Origin: RGIG4576 sp964613095
GTDB taxonomy: Bacteria > Bacteroidota > Bacteroidia > Bacteroidales > Muribaculaceae
DNA length: 61,359 bases
Assembly: GCA_964613095.1 (NCBI GenBank)
Contig: CAZTFX010000005.1
Span: 1-61,359, forward strand
Direction: 5' to 3'
The position numbers were made by a program, and so were the translations under genes. Shown in pieces: positions 44,410 through 53,875 of the stretch. The notes beneath the pieces are model-generated. The model was not told where the DNA came from. It made no database searches and saw nothing but the letters and a program-made list of their open reading frames with translations. Numbering within the stretch: the first letter of the stretch is position 1; every line of letters begins with the position of its first letter.

Positions 44410-44440
44410 TTTGTGGAATTGGAAAAATGTTGTAACTTTG
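44410..44440 (+). promoter_or_regulatory. Promoter of rplU-rpmA
   Basis: TTTG (44410-44413) and TAACTTTG (44433-44440) with a 19-nt spacer. The leader of about 85 nt (to 44531) is GC-richer than its surroundings and could hold a regulatory structure, but I could not fold one with confidence. Confidence 0.7.
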
Positions 44441-44531
44441 TGCGCTGATTTCCGAATAGGCTCCAATTAAGTGATTGAGTGTTTTGCTTGATCCGCCTCA
44501 CGGGTTAACTTTTATAAGTTTTTTAATTTAA

Positions 44532-44852
44532 ATGTACGCAATCGTAGAAATTAAAGGACAACAATTTAAGGCAGAAGCCGGTAAATTCTTGTATGTCCAC
44601 TATCTTGGCGACGAAGTAAAGGCAGGCGATTCAGTAGAATTTGCTAACGTTCTTTTAGTAGACGCTGAAGGTGAAGTAAAAGTTGGTGCACCACTTGTTG
44701 AAGGTGCAAAAGTTGTATGCGAAGTAGCTGAAACTCTAGTAAAGGGTGACAAGGTACTAGTATTCAAGAAAAAGAGAAGAAAAGGTTATCGTCGTTTGAA
44801 CGGTCACCGTCAATATTTCTCAAAAGTAGTGATTAAAGAAGTTGTTGCTTAA
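44532..44852 (+). CDS. rplU: 50S ribosomal protein L21
   Basis: A 106-residue protein with the family start MYAIVEIKGQQFKAEAG and the basic end KKKRRKGYRRLNGHRQYFSKVVI. It is a component of the large ribosomal subunit. It is 20 nt before rpmA, the usual pair. Confidence 0.97.
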   Translation: MYAIVEIKGQQFKAEAGKFLYVHYLGDEVKAGDSVEFANVLLVDAEGEVKVGAPLVEGAKVVCEVAETLVKGDKVLVFKKKRRKGYRRLNGHRQYFSKVVIKEVVA

Positions 44853-44872
44853 CCTCTAAAAATTTTAAAGAA

Positions 44873-45136
44873 ATGGCACATAAAAAAGGTGTAGGTAGTT
44901 CGAAGAACGGTCGTGAATCAGAAAGCAAACGACTAGGAGTTAAGATTTTTGGTGGTCAATTTGCTAAGGCAGGTAACATTATCAAGCGTCAACGTGGTAC
45001 AGTTCACCATGCAGGTGAAAACGTTGGTATGGGTAAAGACCACACATTGTATGCTTTGGTTGATGGTAAGGTAGCTTTTGTTACTAGAAAGAACCGCGAT
45101 TATATCAAGGTGGAACCTATTGCTGATGCAAACTAA
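44873..45136 (+). CDS. rpmA: 50S ribosomal protein L27
   Basis: An 87-residue protein starting MAHKKGVGSSKNGRESESKR, the conserved extended N-terminus that reaches the peptidyl-transferase centre. There is no cleavable leader of the Firmicutes type. It is followed by a terminator. Confidence 0.97.
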   Translation: MAHKKGVGSSKNGRESESKRLGVKIFGGQFAKAGNIIKRQRGTVHHAGENVGMGKDHTLYALVDGKVAFVTRKNRDYIKVEPIADAN

Positions 45137-45182
45137 TTAACTTACTCTCTTGAGTGAGAGTGAAAAGGCAATTACAAGAAAT

Positions 45183-45217
45183 ATGGGTATGTCGCACATA
45201 GCGCCATGCCCATTTTT
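45183..45217 (+). terminator. Terminator of rplU-rpmA
   Basis: A 9-bp stem (45183-45191 with 45205-45213, one G-U pair) with a 13-nt loop and a T run. A smaller hairpin at 45144-45161 precedes it. Confidence 0.8.
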
Positions 45218-45261
45218 CGTTTAAAGGATATATTTGGGGATGTGTTAAAATTCAGATATAA

Positions 45262-46710
45262 ATGAGTTTATTGGTCTTGTTGGTTCTTGTGGCATATTTT
45301 ATTGTGCTTATGGTTATCTCGCGTACTATATCAAAGGGTAAACGAGATAATAACGAGTCGTTTTTCATGGCAGGACGAAATGCTTCATGGTGGGTTGTCT
45401 CAATAGGTATGATTGGGGCAAGCGTGAGTGGCGTGAGTTTCCTGTCGGTGCCGGGTATGGTGGGAGGAATAGGTTTTCAGTATCTGCAAACGGCTTTAGG
45501 CTTTATTCTTGGATATATTCTTATAGCCAAAGTGCTTTTACCTGTTTATTATGGTTTCTCATCGCCCAGTATATATGAGTACTTGAAAGAACGGTTCGGA
45601 TATAATGCCTATAAAACCGGTGCGTGGTTTTTTCTAATCTCTAAACTGTTTGGAACAGCGGCAAAAGTGTATGTAATTGTGTTGGTGTTACATTCTCTGG
45701 CTTTTGCTTCGTTGGGATTATCTTTTCTTGTAGGAACGGTGCTGATAATATTCATGATTTGGCTTTATACACGAAAAGGCGGACTGAATACGATAGTTTG
45801 GACCGATTTGCTACAAACTGTTTTCATGGTATTGGCATTGATACTCACAATAATAGCGTTTGTTAATAAGTTGGGGCTTGACATTGATGGAATTGTGGAT
45901 TTGGCAATGAACAGTCGTTGGTCGAAATATATTGAGTTTGATGATTGGACAAGCAAACAACATTTTGTAAAACAATTCTTTTCGGGTGCATTTATAGCAC
46001 TTGTCATGACCGGTCTTGATCAGGATATGATACAAAAGAACCGAGCCATTCGCACTCTCAAGCAGTCTCAAAAAAATATGTATTGGTACGGAAGTGCTTT
46101 TGTACCGTTGAATTTCTTGTTTTTGCTATTGGGATTGCTTATGTTGCAATATGCCGATGTAAACGGTATTATATTGCCGTCAAGAGGAGATGAATATTTG
46201 ACCTTTTTCGTTACCGGTGGCATGTTTGGCTCGTTTGTTGCGGTATGTTTTATAGTAGGAATAGTTTCGGCTACATTTTCAAGTGCCGATTCTTCTTTGG
46301 CGGCGTTGACAACCTCTTTTTGTGTTGATATCGCTGAGCGGAAAGATGATGTGAGATTTCGCAAGTATGTACATGTGGCATTTTGCGTGTTGTTGGTTGC
46401 TGTGATATATCTTATACGTGAAGTTAATGACAAATCGCTTATCGACTTGATTTATGTGATGGTGTCTTATACTTATGGTCCGTTGTTGGGACTTTTCGCT
46501 TTTGGATTATTTACTCGCCGAAAGACCTGCGACCGTGCCATTCCTTATATAGCTGTAGCTTCACCGTTGCTATGCTATTTTCTTGACATGTGGTGTAAAT
46601 CGGCATATAATTATGCCTTTGGTTATGAATTGCTTATGCTCAACGGTACAATAACATTTACAGGATTGTGGATATTCGGTATGAAAGCTAAAAAAGAACA
46701 CTACTTTTGA
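45262..46710 (+). CDS. Sodium:solute symporter family protein
   Basis: A 482-residue protein with about 13 membrane helices. The start contains MAGRNASWWVVSIGMIGASVSGVSFLSVPG, typical of the SSS family (split over residues 37-66), and the sodium-site helix has CFIVGIVSATFSSADSSLAALTTS near 336-358. It imports an organic solute with sodium; the substrate cannot be read from the sequence. It is a single-gene unit between the ribosomal terminator and the repeat region before argS. Confidence 0.88.
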   Translation: MSLLVLLVLVAYFIVLMVISRTISKGKRDNNESFFMAGRNASWWVVSIGMIGASVSGVSFLSVPGMVGGIGFQYLQTALGFILGYILIAKVLLPVYYGFSSPSIYEYLKERFGYNAYKTGAWFFLISKLFGTAAKVYVIVLVLHSLAFASLGLSFLVGTVLIIFMIWLYTRKGGLNTIVWTDLLQTVFMVLALILTIIAFVNKLGLDIDGIVDLAMNSRWSKYIEFDDWTSKQHFVKQFFSGAFIALVMTGLDQDMIQKNRAIRTLKQSQKNMYWYGSAFVPLNFLFLLLGLLMLQYADVNGIILPSRGDEYLTFFVTGGMFGSFVAVCFIVGIVSATFSSADSSLAALTTSFCVDIAERKDDVRFRKYVHVAFCVLLVAVIYLIREVNDKSLIDLIYVMVSYTYGPLLGLFAFGLFTRRKTCDRAIPYIAVASPLLCYFLDMWCKSAYNYAFGYELLMLNGTITFTGLWIFGMKAKKEHYF

Positions 46711-47051
46711 AAATCAAATAAGACGAAAATATCTCGATTGTCTACTTTGGAAAAAAAGTTTAACTAAAAAAATCCGTGTCTACTTTTTGAGGTTGGTACA
46801 AATTTGCGTATTCGCTTGGAAAAATGTCATCACATTAAATTATTCGCTTGGAAAAGTGTAAATTTGTTGGTGGATAAATGATAAGAATGATGCTTGGAAG
46901 AAAAATTGAGTCAGTCTTGACCATATAATACGACTAATCAGAGTTTTTTTGTGGTGTAATTGAGGGGAAGAATGTTTTTTTGAAAGCATAAGTGCTTAAC
47001 TGTGGAAAAACATCACTATCTTTGCATATTAATTAATAAATTACGTGGATT
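46711..47051. repeat. Intergenic region with degenerate GGAAAA-type repeats
   Basis: A 341-nt stretch without a gene. Two close copies of TATTCGCTTGGAAAA begin at 46809 and 46841 (period 32). A weaker third (TGCTTGGAAG) is at 46891. AAATTTG follows or precedes the copies (46800, 46860). TCTACTTT occurs at 46741 and 46779. Layout and period recall the 33-bp repeats at 11611-11695, but no ATPase gene follows. The argS -7 box is at the right end. Confidence 0.65.
47017..47024 (+). promoter_or_regulatory. -7 box of argS
   Basis: TATCTTTG, 27 nt before the ATG. The -33 region has no clear TTG. Confidence 0.5.
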
Positions 47052-48836
47052 ATGTCAATAGATAACATTATATCGCAGGCTACTGCCGATGCAGTGAAGG
47101 CTCTTTATGGTTTGGAACTTCCTGCTGATAAAATTGTGCCTCAAACTACCAAAAAAGAGTTTGAAGGAAACCTAACTATAGTAGTTTTTCCTTTTGTGAA
47201 AGCTGCGAAAAAGTCTCCAGAAGCTACAGCACAAGAGATCGGTGAATACTTGCAGGCTAATTGCGAAGCGGTAAAGTCGTTCAACGTGATTAAGGGATTC
47301 CTTAACATCGTGATTGAACCTACATTTTGGGTGGGAGTACTTAATCACATTGCAGAAACTCCTGATTACGGTTTCAAGCCTGTAACTCCGGAAAGCGAAC
47401 TTGTGATGATTGAGTATTCGTCTCCTAACACGAATAAGCCGCTTCACTTGGGACACGTGCGTAACAACTTGCTTGGTTACAGCCTTTCACGCATTATGAC
47501 GGCAAACGGTTACAATGTGGTAAAAACCAATATCGTAAATGATCGCGGAATTCACATCTGTAAGTCAATGCTTGCATGGCAAAAGTGGGGTGAAGGCATA
47601 ACTCCAGAAAAAGCCGGTAAGAAAGGCGACCACTTGATTGGTGATTTCTATGTGGCGTTTGATAAGCACTATAAGGCAGAGGTTGCCGAACTTATGGAGA
47701 AAGGCATGAGCAAGGAAGAAGCCGAAAAGGCATCTCCTTTAATGGAAGAGGCTCACGAAATGCTTAAAAAGTGGGAAGCAGGCGATGAAGAAGTGCGCAG
47801 CGTGTGGCGTATGATGAACGAATGGGTCTATGCTGGATTTGATGAAACTTACAAACGACTTGGTGTGGACTTTGATAAGATCTATTACGAAAGCGAAACA
47901 TATCTTGAAGGTAAGGAAAAGGTGCTTGAAGGTCTTGAAAAAGGTATAATGTACCGTAAAGACGATAATTCGGTGTGGGCGGACCTTACCTACGACGGAC
48001 TTGACCACAAATTGTTGCTTCGTAGCGATGGCACATCGGTGTATATGACACAGGATATTGGTACTGCGAAACTGCGTTATCAGGATTATCCTATCGATAA
48101 GATGATTTACGTGGTGGGAAATGAACAAAACTACCACTTCCAAGTACTTTCTTTACTTCTTGACAAGCTAGGCTTCAAGTGGGGAAAAGATTTGGTTCAC
48201 TTCTCCTATGGTATGGTGGAATTGCCTGACGGAAAGATGAAATCACGTGAAGGAACCGTGGTTGACGCTGATGACCTGATGGATGAAATGATTACAACGG
48301 CTAAAGAGACTTCGGCAGAACTTGGAAAACTTGACGATTGCACAGCCGAAGAAGCTGATAATATTTCTCGTATAATAGGTCTTGGTGCGTTGAAATACTT
48401 TATTTTGAAAGTTGATCCACGCAAGAACATGACTTTCAATCCTAAAGAATCAATTGATTTCAATGGTAACACCGGTCCGTTCTTGCAATATACATACGCA
48501 CGTATCCAATCTCTTTTACGCAAGGTGAAAGAAGCCGGAATAAGTGAAACTTATGGTGTGGTGGCTCCACAAGAAAAAGAAATCACGCTTATTCAACGTC
48601 TTGCCGACTTCCCAAGTGTGGTGGAAGAAGCAGGTAAAAACTATAGTCCTGCGTTGATTGCCAATTATGTGTATGACTTAGTGAAAGAATATAATCAGTT
48701 CTATCACGATTGTCCTATCATGAAAGAAACCACGGAAGAGGTGCGTGCATTCAGAATAGCATTGTCTCGCACTGTGGGTAATGTTATAGCTCGTGCAACA
48801 AGTCTTCTTGGAATGGAAGTTCCGGAGAGAATGTAA
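47052..48836 (+). CDS. argS: Arginyl-tRNA synthetase
   Basis: A 594-residue class I synthetase. The HIGH motif is HLGH (132-135) in NTNKPLHLGHVRNN. The KMSKS loop is represented by GKMKSREGT. The N-terminal Add-1 domain (about 1-110) and the C-terminal anticodon-binding DALR domain (about 470-594) are present. It charges tRNA-Arg. The length is normal. A TTAGGAG heptamer array begins 3 nt after the stop codon. Confidence 0.97.
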   Translation: MSIDNIISQATADAVKALYGLELPADKIVPQTTKKEFEGNLTIVVFPFVKAAKKSPEATAQEIGEYLQANCEAVKSFNVIKGFLNIVIEPTFWVGVLNHIAETPDYGFKPVTPESELVMIEYSSPNTNKPLHLGHVRNNLLGYSLSRIMTANGYNVVKTNIVNDRGIHICKSMLAWQKWGEGITPEKAGKKGDHLIGDFYVAFDKHYKAEVAELMEKGMSKEEAEKASPLMEEAHEMLKKWEAGDEEVRSVWRMMNEWVYAGFDETYKRLGVDFDKIYYESETYLEGKEKVLEGLEKGIMYRKDDNSVWADLTYDGLDHKLLLRSDGTSVYMTQDIGTAKLRYQDYPIDKMIYVVGNEQNYHFQVLSLLLDKLGFKWGKDLVHFSYGMVELPDGKMKSREGTVVDADDLMDEMITTAKETSAELGKLDDCTAEEADNISRIIGLGALKYFILKVDPRKNMTFNPKESIDFNGNTGPFLQYTYARIQSLLRKVKEAGISETYGVVAPQEKEITLIQRLADFPSVVEEAGKNYSPALIANYVYDLVKEYNQFYHDCPIMKETTEEVRAFRIALSRTVGNVIARATSLLGMEVPERM

Positions 48837-48838
48837 TT

Positions 48839-48871
48839 CAGTTAGGAGTTAGGAATTAGGAGTTAGGAGTT
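48839..48871 (+). repeat. Solo TTAGGAG heptamer array after argS
   Basis: Begins CAGTTAGG and continues as four AGTTAGG-type heptamers (the third is AATTAGG). The same array frames the four-helix-bundle gene at 60088-60447. Only one copy is present here and no inverted partner is visible nearby. Confidence 0.8.
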
Positions 48872-48947
48872 GTTTAGTAGGCTGTTTGTAAACTCTTACT
48901 CTATTGGAATGTTATATTAAAGATAAATTTAGAAAATAAAAAAGATT

Positions 48948-49646
48948 ATGAATAGCTTTGATTATGGTTCAAGCAATCAGTCGCTTGATGTATATGTATC
49001 ACAGGTAATGCGCCAAGTCTTTACTAAGATGTTCTTGGCTATGGTTATAACGGCTCTTTCAGCATATATGGTTCTTTCGGTAGAGCCATTGGCACGTTTT
49101 GTGTTTACTAATCCAATGGTATATTGGGGATTGTTGATAGGTGAAATAGTTATGGTTATTTCTTTGTCGGCAGCATTGAATAAGTTGAGCAATGTGGGTG
49201 CTACGTTGTTGTTTTATGCCTATGCTATTTTGAATGGAATGACGCTAAGTTGTATTGTTTTTGTTTATACGGCGTCTTCAATCGTGTTGACATTTGCAAT
49301 TACAGCCGGAGTATTTGCTACTATGGCGATTTATGGCTATGTGACAAAGAATGATTTAACAAGATTCGGTTCATTTATGACAATGGCATTATTTGGTTTG
49401 ATAATTTGTATCGTAGTGAATATGTTTATGCACAGTAGTACAATGGAATGGATTATCAGTTTTGCCGGAGTAGTGATATTTATAGGTCTTACTGCATGGG
49501 ATGTGCAAAAGATAAAGCGTATGGCAGCGATGTCCGATTATAGTAATGCAGGAAAACTTGCAACAATAGGAGCATTAAGCCTATACTTGGATTTTGTGAA
49601 TTTGTTCTTGTATCTGTTGCGTTTCTTTGGAAACAGCCGAGACTGA
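48948..49646 (+). CDS. Bax inhibitor-1/YccA-family membrane protein
   Basis: A 232-residue protein with seven membrane helices. The C-terminal helix region contains FIGLTAWDVQKIKRM and LSLYLDFVNLFLYLLRFFG, which are typical of the BI-1 family. Some members act as pH-dependent calcium leak channels; the function in bacteria is unsettled. It is single, followed by a large palindrome at 49666-49703. Confidence 0.9.
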   Translation: MNSFDYGSSNQSLDVYVSQVMRQVFTKMFLAMVITALSAYMVLSVEPLARFVFTNPMVYWGLLIGEIVMVISLSAALNKLSNVGATLLFYAYAILNGMTLSCIVFVYTASSIVLTFAITAGVFATMAIYGYVTKNDLTRFGSFMTMALFGLIICIVVNMFMHSSTMEWIISFAGVVIFIGLTAWDVQKIKRMAAMSDYSNAGKLATIGALSLYLDFVNLFLYLLRFFGNSRD

Positions 49647-49665
49647 TTTTAAAAATAGAAATTAT

Positions 49666-49703
49666 ATGAGTAAAGGCGGTTGCATGCAATCGCCTTTACT
49701 CAT
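49666..49703. terminator. 38-nt near-perfect palindrome after the BI-1 gene
   Basis: ATGAGTAAAGGCG and its complement frame a central TTGCATGCAA, with one G-U mismatch. No T run follows on the plus strand. It may still end transcription or protect the 3' end of the mRNA. Confidence 0.6.
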
Positions 49704-49748
49704 GCTTAATTATGTGGAAAATAATTTTAAATTGTGATTGGGTTATGC

Positions 49749-49756
49749 TATCTTTG
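49749..49756 (+). promoter_or_regulatory. -7 box of the DUF3078 gene
   Basis: TATCTTTG, 43 nt before the ATG at 49800. The earlier in-frame ATG at 49734 lies upstream of it and is excluded. Confidence 0.5.
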
Positions 49757-49799
49757 CAATAAATATTATCACACAAAACGGTGTAAATTGATTACTATT

Positions 49800-51101
49800 A
49801 TGAAAAAAATCGTTTTATTGGCAATTATATCGTCAATAAGTGTCCTAAATTCTTGGGCTATAGATTCTTTATCGGTTGATTCCGATACATTGGAAGTTTC
49901 TGTGAAAACTCCTGAATTGGAATGGGATAAAGTGTATGCTATTACTCCTAGGGTAAATCCGAATTATTTGTTTGCTCCATTGGTTTTTGAAGAATATTCA
50001 ACAATAGATTCCGTAAAACCTGTGACCGATGAAAGTGGTGTTATGTTTGGTTTAAAATTGGATATAAATGATGAGTGGCTCAAGTCATCGTTTGAAAACA
50101 GGCGTAAAACACTTGGTATGCGATACAATGCGATGGTTCAAAATCCGCAAAATGTTCAGTATAATCAAAAAGATTTGCCTATTCCACCTAAAACATACGT
50201 CATAGCGCCTAATCCGTCAAAACGTATGGTTACAATAGAAGAGAGAAAATACGATAATCTTGAAACGGTACAGGCTGAGGCTATAAAAGTGCGCAATTGG
50301 ATTCATTCATTTAATGCTTCGGTGCAATTATCTCAGGCTTATTTGTCGGATAACTGGTATCAAGGTGGTGAAAATAATGTGAATGTAATAGGTAGCTTTG
50401 TGTGGAACGTTAAACTAAATGAAAATGTTTACAAGAAATTACTTTTTGAGAATACGGTACAATATAAGGTGAGTGTAAACTCTGCGCCTCAGGATTCAGT
50501 ACGTGGATATAGTATTAGTCAAGATTTATTCCAGGTAAATACAAAATTTGGTTATAAAGCGATTAAAAAATGGTATTATTCGGCTACATTGCGTTTTAAG
50601 ACTCAGTTGTTTAATAACTATAAGGCAAATACGCACACAATGAAAGCTGCTGTGCTTAGTCCTGCCGAACTTAACTTAGGTCTCGGTATGACTTATAGCA
50701 CCACTTCTAAGAATAAGGCATTGAAACTTGATATGTCCTTGTCTCCGTTATCAATGGATATGAATCTTTGTAGAGAAATTGTTAAGATTGATCCTACATC
50801 TTTCGGTATCGATGAGGGTAAGCATTTTAAGGCTGAATTCGGTTCTAATCTTGAAGCAAAAATGTCATGGAAAATATGTGATGAAGTAACTTGGTCTAGT
50901 CGTTTGTTTGCGTTTACCAATTATGACCATATACAAGGAGACTGGGAAAATACATTGAATTTTACCATTAACAAATATTTGTCAACTAAATTGTATGCTC
51001 ATTTACGTTACGATGATTCAGTAACAAAGGATCCTAGTTGGAAATATTGGCAGTTTAATGAAGTTCTTAGCTTTGGCTTTAATTATACATTCTCAATGTA
51101 A
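49800..51101 (+). CDS. DUF3078-like outer-membrane protein
   Basis: 433 residues from the ATG at 49800, with a signal peptide ending near SWA. The mature part contains WIHSFNASVQLSQAYLSDNWYQGGENN, typical of DUF3078 proteins (split over about 165-190), followed by beta strands and a C-terminal aromatic residue region (FGFNYTFSM) typical of outer-membrane barrels. The family has no known function. It lies 6 nt before an unknown exported protein, so the three genes 49800-52219 are probably an operon. Confidence 0.75.
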   Translation: MKKIVLLAIISSISVLNSWAIDSLSVDSDTLEVSVKTPELEWDKVYAITPRVNPNYLFAPLVFEEYSTIDSVKPVTDESGVMFGLKLDINDEWLKSSFENRRKTLGMRYNAMVQNPQNVQYNQKDLPIPPKTYVIAPNPSKRMVTIEERKYDNLETVQAEAIKVRNWIHSFNASVQLSQAYLSDNWYQGGENNVNVIGSFVWNVKLNENVYKKLLFENTVQYKVSVNSAPQDSVRGYSISQDLFQVNTKFGYKAIKKWYYSATLRFKTQLFNNYKANTHTMKAAVLSPAELNLGLGMTYSTTSKNKALKLDMSLSPLSMDMNLCREIVKIDPTSFGIDEGKHFKAEFGSNLEAKMSWKICDEVTWSSRLFAFTNYDHIQGDWENTLNFTINKYLSTKLYAHLRYDDSVTKDPSWKYWQFNEVLSFGFNYTFSM

Positions 51102-51107
51102 TAAATT

Positions 51108-51713
51108 ATGCGTTCCGTTTGGCAATATATTCTGGTGTTTGTGCTGATTTTAATGTCATCACATAAGAGTATTGCCAAAGAACATCCTGAATTACCTTTT
51201 AGGGGAGAAATTTTAAAGGATTACGATGAGGAATCGGTTAAGGCTCGTTGCGACGCAACCGATTTACAACCATTAGAGGGTATATGGTATTATCCCGACG
51301 AAAGAATGTCTATCGTTATAGAACGTTGTGATAATACATTGAACAACAATGTACAAGACTATCGTTTGGTATTGATTGATACCGATGATATGGAACTTCT
51401 CCCCGGTACTGTTATAGGGTATTGTTTACCTACGGTAGATGGTAGCAAATATAAGTTGTGGATATATAGTGAACAAAAAGGTTCTATTCTTGAGAATCCA
51501 CAAATGTGTGTGGCTACGCTAGATGGAAATAATGATGAAATTCATATTGAACGTAGTGAAGTGAAAATGAAAGTGAGAGTTAATTTCTCTCGTTTTCTTC
51601 CTAAATTACTGAAAGGAATTTCAATTGTACCAAGTAAGAAAGAGGTAAAAGTTCCGGAAGGTTTTAAAAAAATCTATCCGAAGGGCATGAAAACCGGAAT
51701 ACGTTATCTGTAA
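51108..51713 (+). CDS. Exported protein of unknown function
   Basis: A 201-residue protein with a signal peptide ending near SIA. The body has a lipocalin-like opening, LQPLEGIWYYPDERMSIVIE, then alternating strands, and the end is basic (PEGFKKIYPKGMKTGIRYL). I do not recognise a family. It is 6 nt after the DUF3078 gene and 11 nt before another exported protein, which suggests a shared envelope role. Confidence 0.65.
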   Translation: MRSVWQYILVFVLILMSSHKSIAKEHPELPFRGEILKDYDEESVKARCDATDLQPLEGIWYYPDERMSIVIERCDNTLNNNVQDYRLVLIDTDDMELLPGTVIGYCLPTVDGSKYKLWIYSEQKGSILENPQMCVATLDGNNDEIHIERSEVKMKVRVNFSRFLPKLLKGISIVPSKKEVKVPEGFKKIYPKGMKTGIRYL

Positions 51714-51724
51714 TTTCTATGTGA

Positions 51725-52219
51725 ATGAAAATACGTGTATTAATATTATTGATAGGACTATCGGTTTCGTTATGGGTTGGAGCTCAGGAACGTATTAATA
51801 GTACACGTAAAAGATTAAAGTTGGATGAATCCCAACAAGAGACGTGGAATAATGTAATTGATTCGATAGTTGTGGAACGTGTTGATGATTTCAGTGAAAA
51901 AGCTGTAACTATGAGGGGATATTCCAAACCTGCAGGAGCAGCTAAAGAGTCTTTTATGTTGACTAATAATACAAATTTGTATATTTCTCTTGTTGAAATG
52001 ATATTTCGGTATTCCGATATGGAAGGCGTATCGGTGCATGAACGAACCGAGAGTATAGTGTGTGATTTGCCGCCATATAGTTCTCGACAAGTGTCAATTA
52101 AGTCTTTTGATGAGGGAAAGAGATTCTATTATTACAAAAATAAGCCACGCAAAGATGCTGTGGCTTATAAAGTGGCAATAAAACTTCTTCGTTATGATGT
52201 TAAAATTCTAAGAGATTAG
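51725..52219 (+). CDS. Exported protein of unknown function
   Basis: A 164-residue protein with a signal peptide ending at VGAQ. A stretch TMRGYSKPAGAAKESFMLTNNTN (around 62-84) and a following strand-rich part (ISLVEMIFRY, then LPPYSSRQVSIKSFD) resemble domains that describe contacts of exported beta-sandwich proteins. No family is recognised. Its stop overlaps the converging dipeptidase stop by 4 nt. Confidence 0.65.
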   Translation: MKIRVLILLIGLSVSLWVGAQERINSTRKRLKLDESQQETWNNVIDSIVVERVDDFSEKAVTMRGYSKPAGAAKESFMLTNNTNLYISLVEMIFRYSDMEGVSVHERTESIVCDLPPYSSRQVSIKSFDEGKRFYYYKNKPRKDAVAYKVAIKLLRYDVKILRD

Positions 52220-53868
52220 AATTTTACTTTTAAATGGTCTCCTGTGTCCTTAACAATAGCTTCATGATACTCTTTGTTATAGCCGGGGAAATCCGGTTGA
52301 ACAGGTAAGCCGTCAGGATTTCTCTTGAATTGTCCGTTTTCTTCTTTTTTACGGTTTCCATCAAGATATTTTACAAGAAGATATTCACCTAACTTACGAT
52401 ATTTTGCTGTAGCGTCTTCTGCTACGAAGCTACTGTAATTTGTTAGATAATCAACAGCCTTTTCCGGAGATTCTTTATAAAGTCTTGCAGCTTCGGCTTC
52501 AATAAACGACATGTTTTGTTCAAAAGAATCTTCAAGTGAAGTTTGAACCTTACGAATATCGTCAATCATTAGAGAATATCGTCCGTATGCTTGATTTGCT
52601 ACCCAGTTGTTGACCCAAAATGCTGACTCCAAAGAGAATGTATAAAGGTCGGCAGTCTTTTCGTCATAGCTTTTCGGTATGTTGCTAATGCAGCAGTACA
52701 TGGGTACAAATACGTTTGTATTGGCGTCATCTACACCAAACCAGTGAATACCTCCTATCTCATTTGGCAACCATGAACGCATTTGGCTTACCAAAACAAA
52801 TGCAGTCTGTTGGGTTGCTATGGCACGTTCATTGAAATATGTTTTTCCTTCAACTTCAAAATTCATGGGTCGAAAACGGTATGGTAAATCCCATAATATT
52901 TTAGCTCCTGCGTCTTTTGTCATGTCGAATGGGGTTCCTTCAAAATGGTCGCGCATCATATTTTGCATACCTCTCACACTAACTTTCTTATCCGGTTTTA
53001 CATAAAGAGGCAGGATTTCGGCATTTTCTTCTCCATTTAGGTAGGGTAGATATTTATCCATACCGCTGCAATAGCGATTGAAGAACGCCCATACGCGAGC
53101 ATCACAACCGCGGTATGCCAAGAAATCCCAAAAACCGTATGCTTTGGCGAAATCAAAGTCGCTGTCTTTTCCATTGAAATATCCCATTTTACGAGCAAAG
53201 GAGATTACATCTTTTGAATAAATACAATTAGTTTTGTCGTTTTGTGGAAATTGGTGGATACGCGGGGCATTGGCGTGTCCGGTTATGCAATCGTCGGGGA
53301 TACGATGTGCAACCCACACAGCACCTTTTTCTTTTCCTCCTTTTCCGCACATTTCCATTACCCATATTTCATTTGGATCTCCGATAGAGAAAGATTCTCC
53401 GTGACTGTTGTAACCATATTCAGCAACTAAATCGGTCATAATCTTGATAGCTTCACGAGCTGTTTTTGCACGTTGGAGTGTTATGTAAATTAAGCTGCCG
53501 TAATCGATGATTCCTGTGGTGTCAACAAGTTCTTCTTTACAAGTCCAAGTGGATTCGGTGATAGTGAGTTGGTGCTCATTTATGTTACCTACAACTTTAT
53601 AGGTGTTGGCAACTTCAGGAATTTCACCCCAACGCTTATTGGTGTCCCAATCTCTCACTTCACGCATACTTCCTTCAGCGTGTGTGGCTGCAGGCATATA
53701 ATTTAATGCACCGTAAAGAGTATGGGCATCGGCGGCATAAGTTATGAGTGTGGAACCGTCGATTGTGGCATTTCTTCCGGCAAGCAGACTTGTACAAGCT
53801 TGAGATTCACTTGTGGTGCCAATCATAGCCATTATGGCAAGGCTTAATGTTGAAAGTTTTTTTATCAT
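52216..53868 (-). CDS. C69-family dipeptidase
   Basis: A 550-residue protein of the Ntn-hydrolase C69 family. The signal-like N-terminus is followed by the nucleophile Cys25 in SQACTSLLAGRNATIDGS. WVMEMCGKGGKEKGAVWVAHRIPDD further on is also typical. Such enzymes cleave dipeptides; in Bacteroidales exported forms are common. Exposure of Cys25 as the new N-terminus would come from signal removal. The gene lies 7 nt after the phosphopantetheinyl transferase gene, so it may be expressed with it. Confidence 0.88.
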   Translation of the reverse strand: MIKKLSTLSLAIMAMIGTTSESQACTSLLAGRNATIDGSTLITYAADAHTLYGALNYMPAATHAEGSMREVRDWDTNKRWGEIPEVANTYKVVGNINEHQLTITESTWTCKEELVDTTGIIDYGSLIYITLQRAKTAREAIKIMTDLVAEYGYNSHGESFSIGDPNEIWVMEMCGKGGKEKGAVWVAHRIPDDCITGHANAPRIHQFPQNDKTNCIYSKDVISFARKMGYFNGKDSDFDFAKAYGFWDFLAYRGCDARVWAFFNRYCSGMDKYLPYLNGEENAEILPLYVKPDKKVSVRGMQNMMRDHFEGTPFDMTKDAGAKILWDLPYRFRPMNFEVEGKTYFNERAIATQQTAFVLVSQMRSWLPNEIGGIHWFGVDDANTNVFVPMYCCISNIPKSYDEKTADLYTFSLESAFWVNNWVANQAYGRYSLMIDDIRKVQTSLEDSFEQNMSFIEAEAARLYKESPEKAVDYLTNYSSFVAEDATAKYRKLGEYLLVKYLDGNRKKEENGQFKRNPDGLPVQPDFPGYNKEYHEAIVKDTGDHLKVKF

Positions 53869-53875
53869 AATGATA

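Noticed and set aside
46711..47051. A short gene in the gap between the symporter and argS
   Set aside because: No frame of useful length with a start and plausible composition was found; the region is repeats and promoter.
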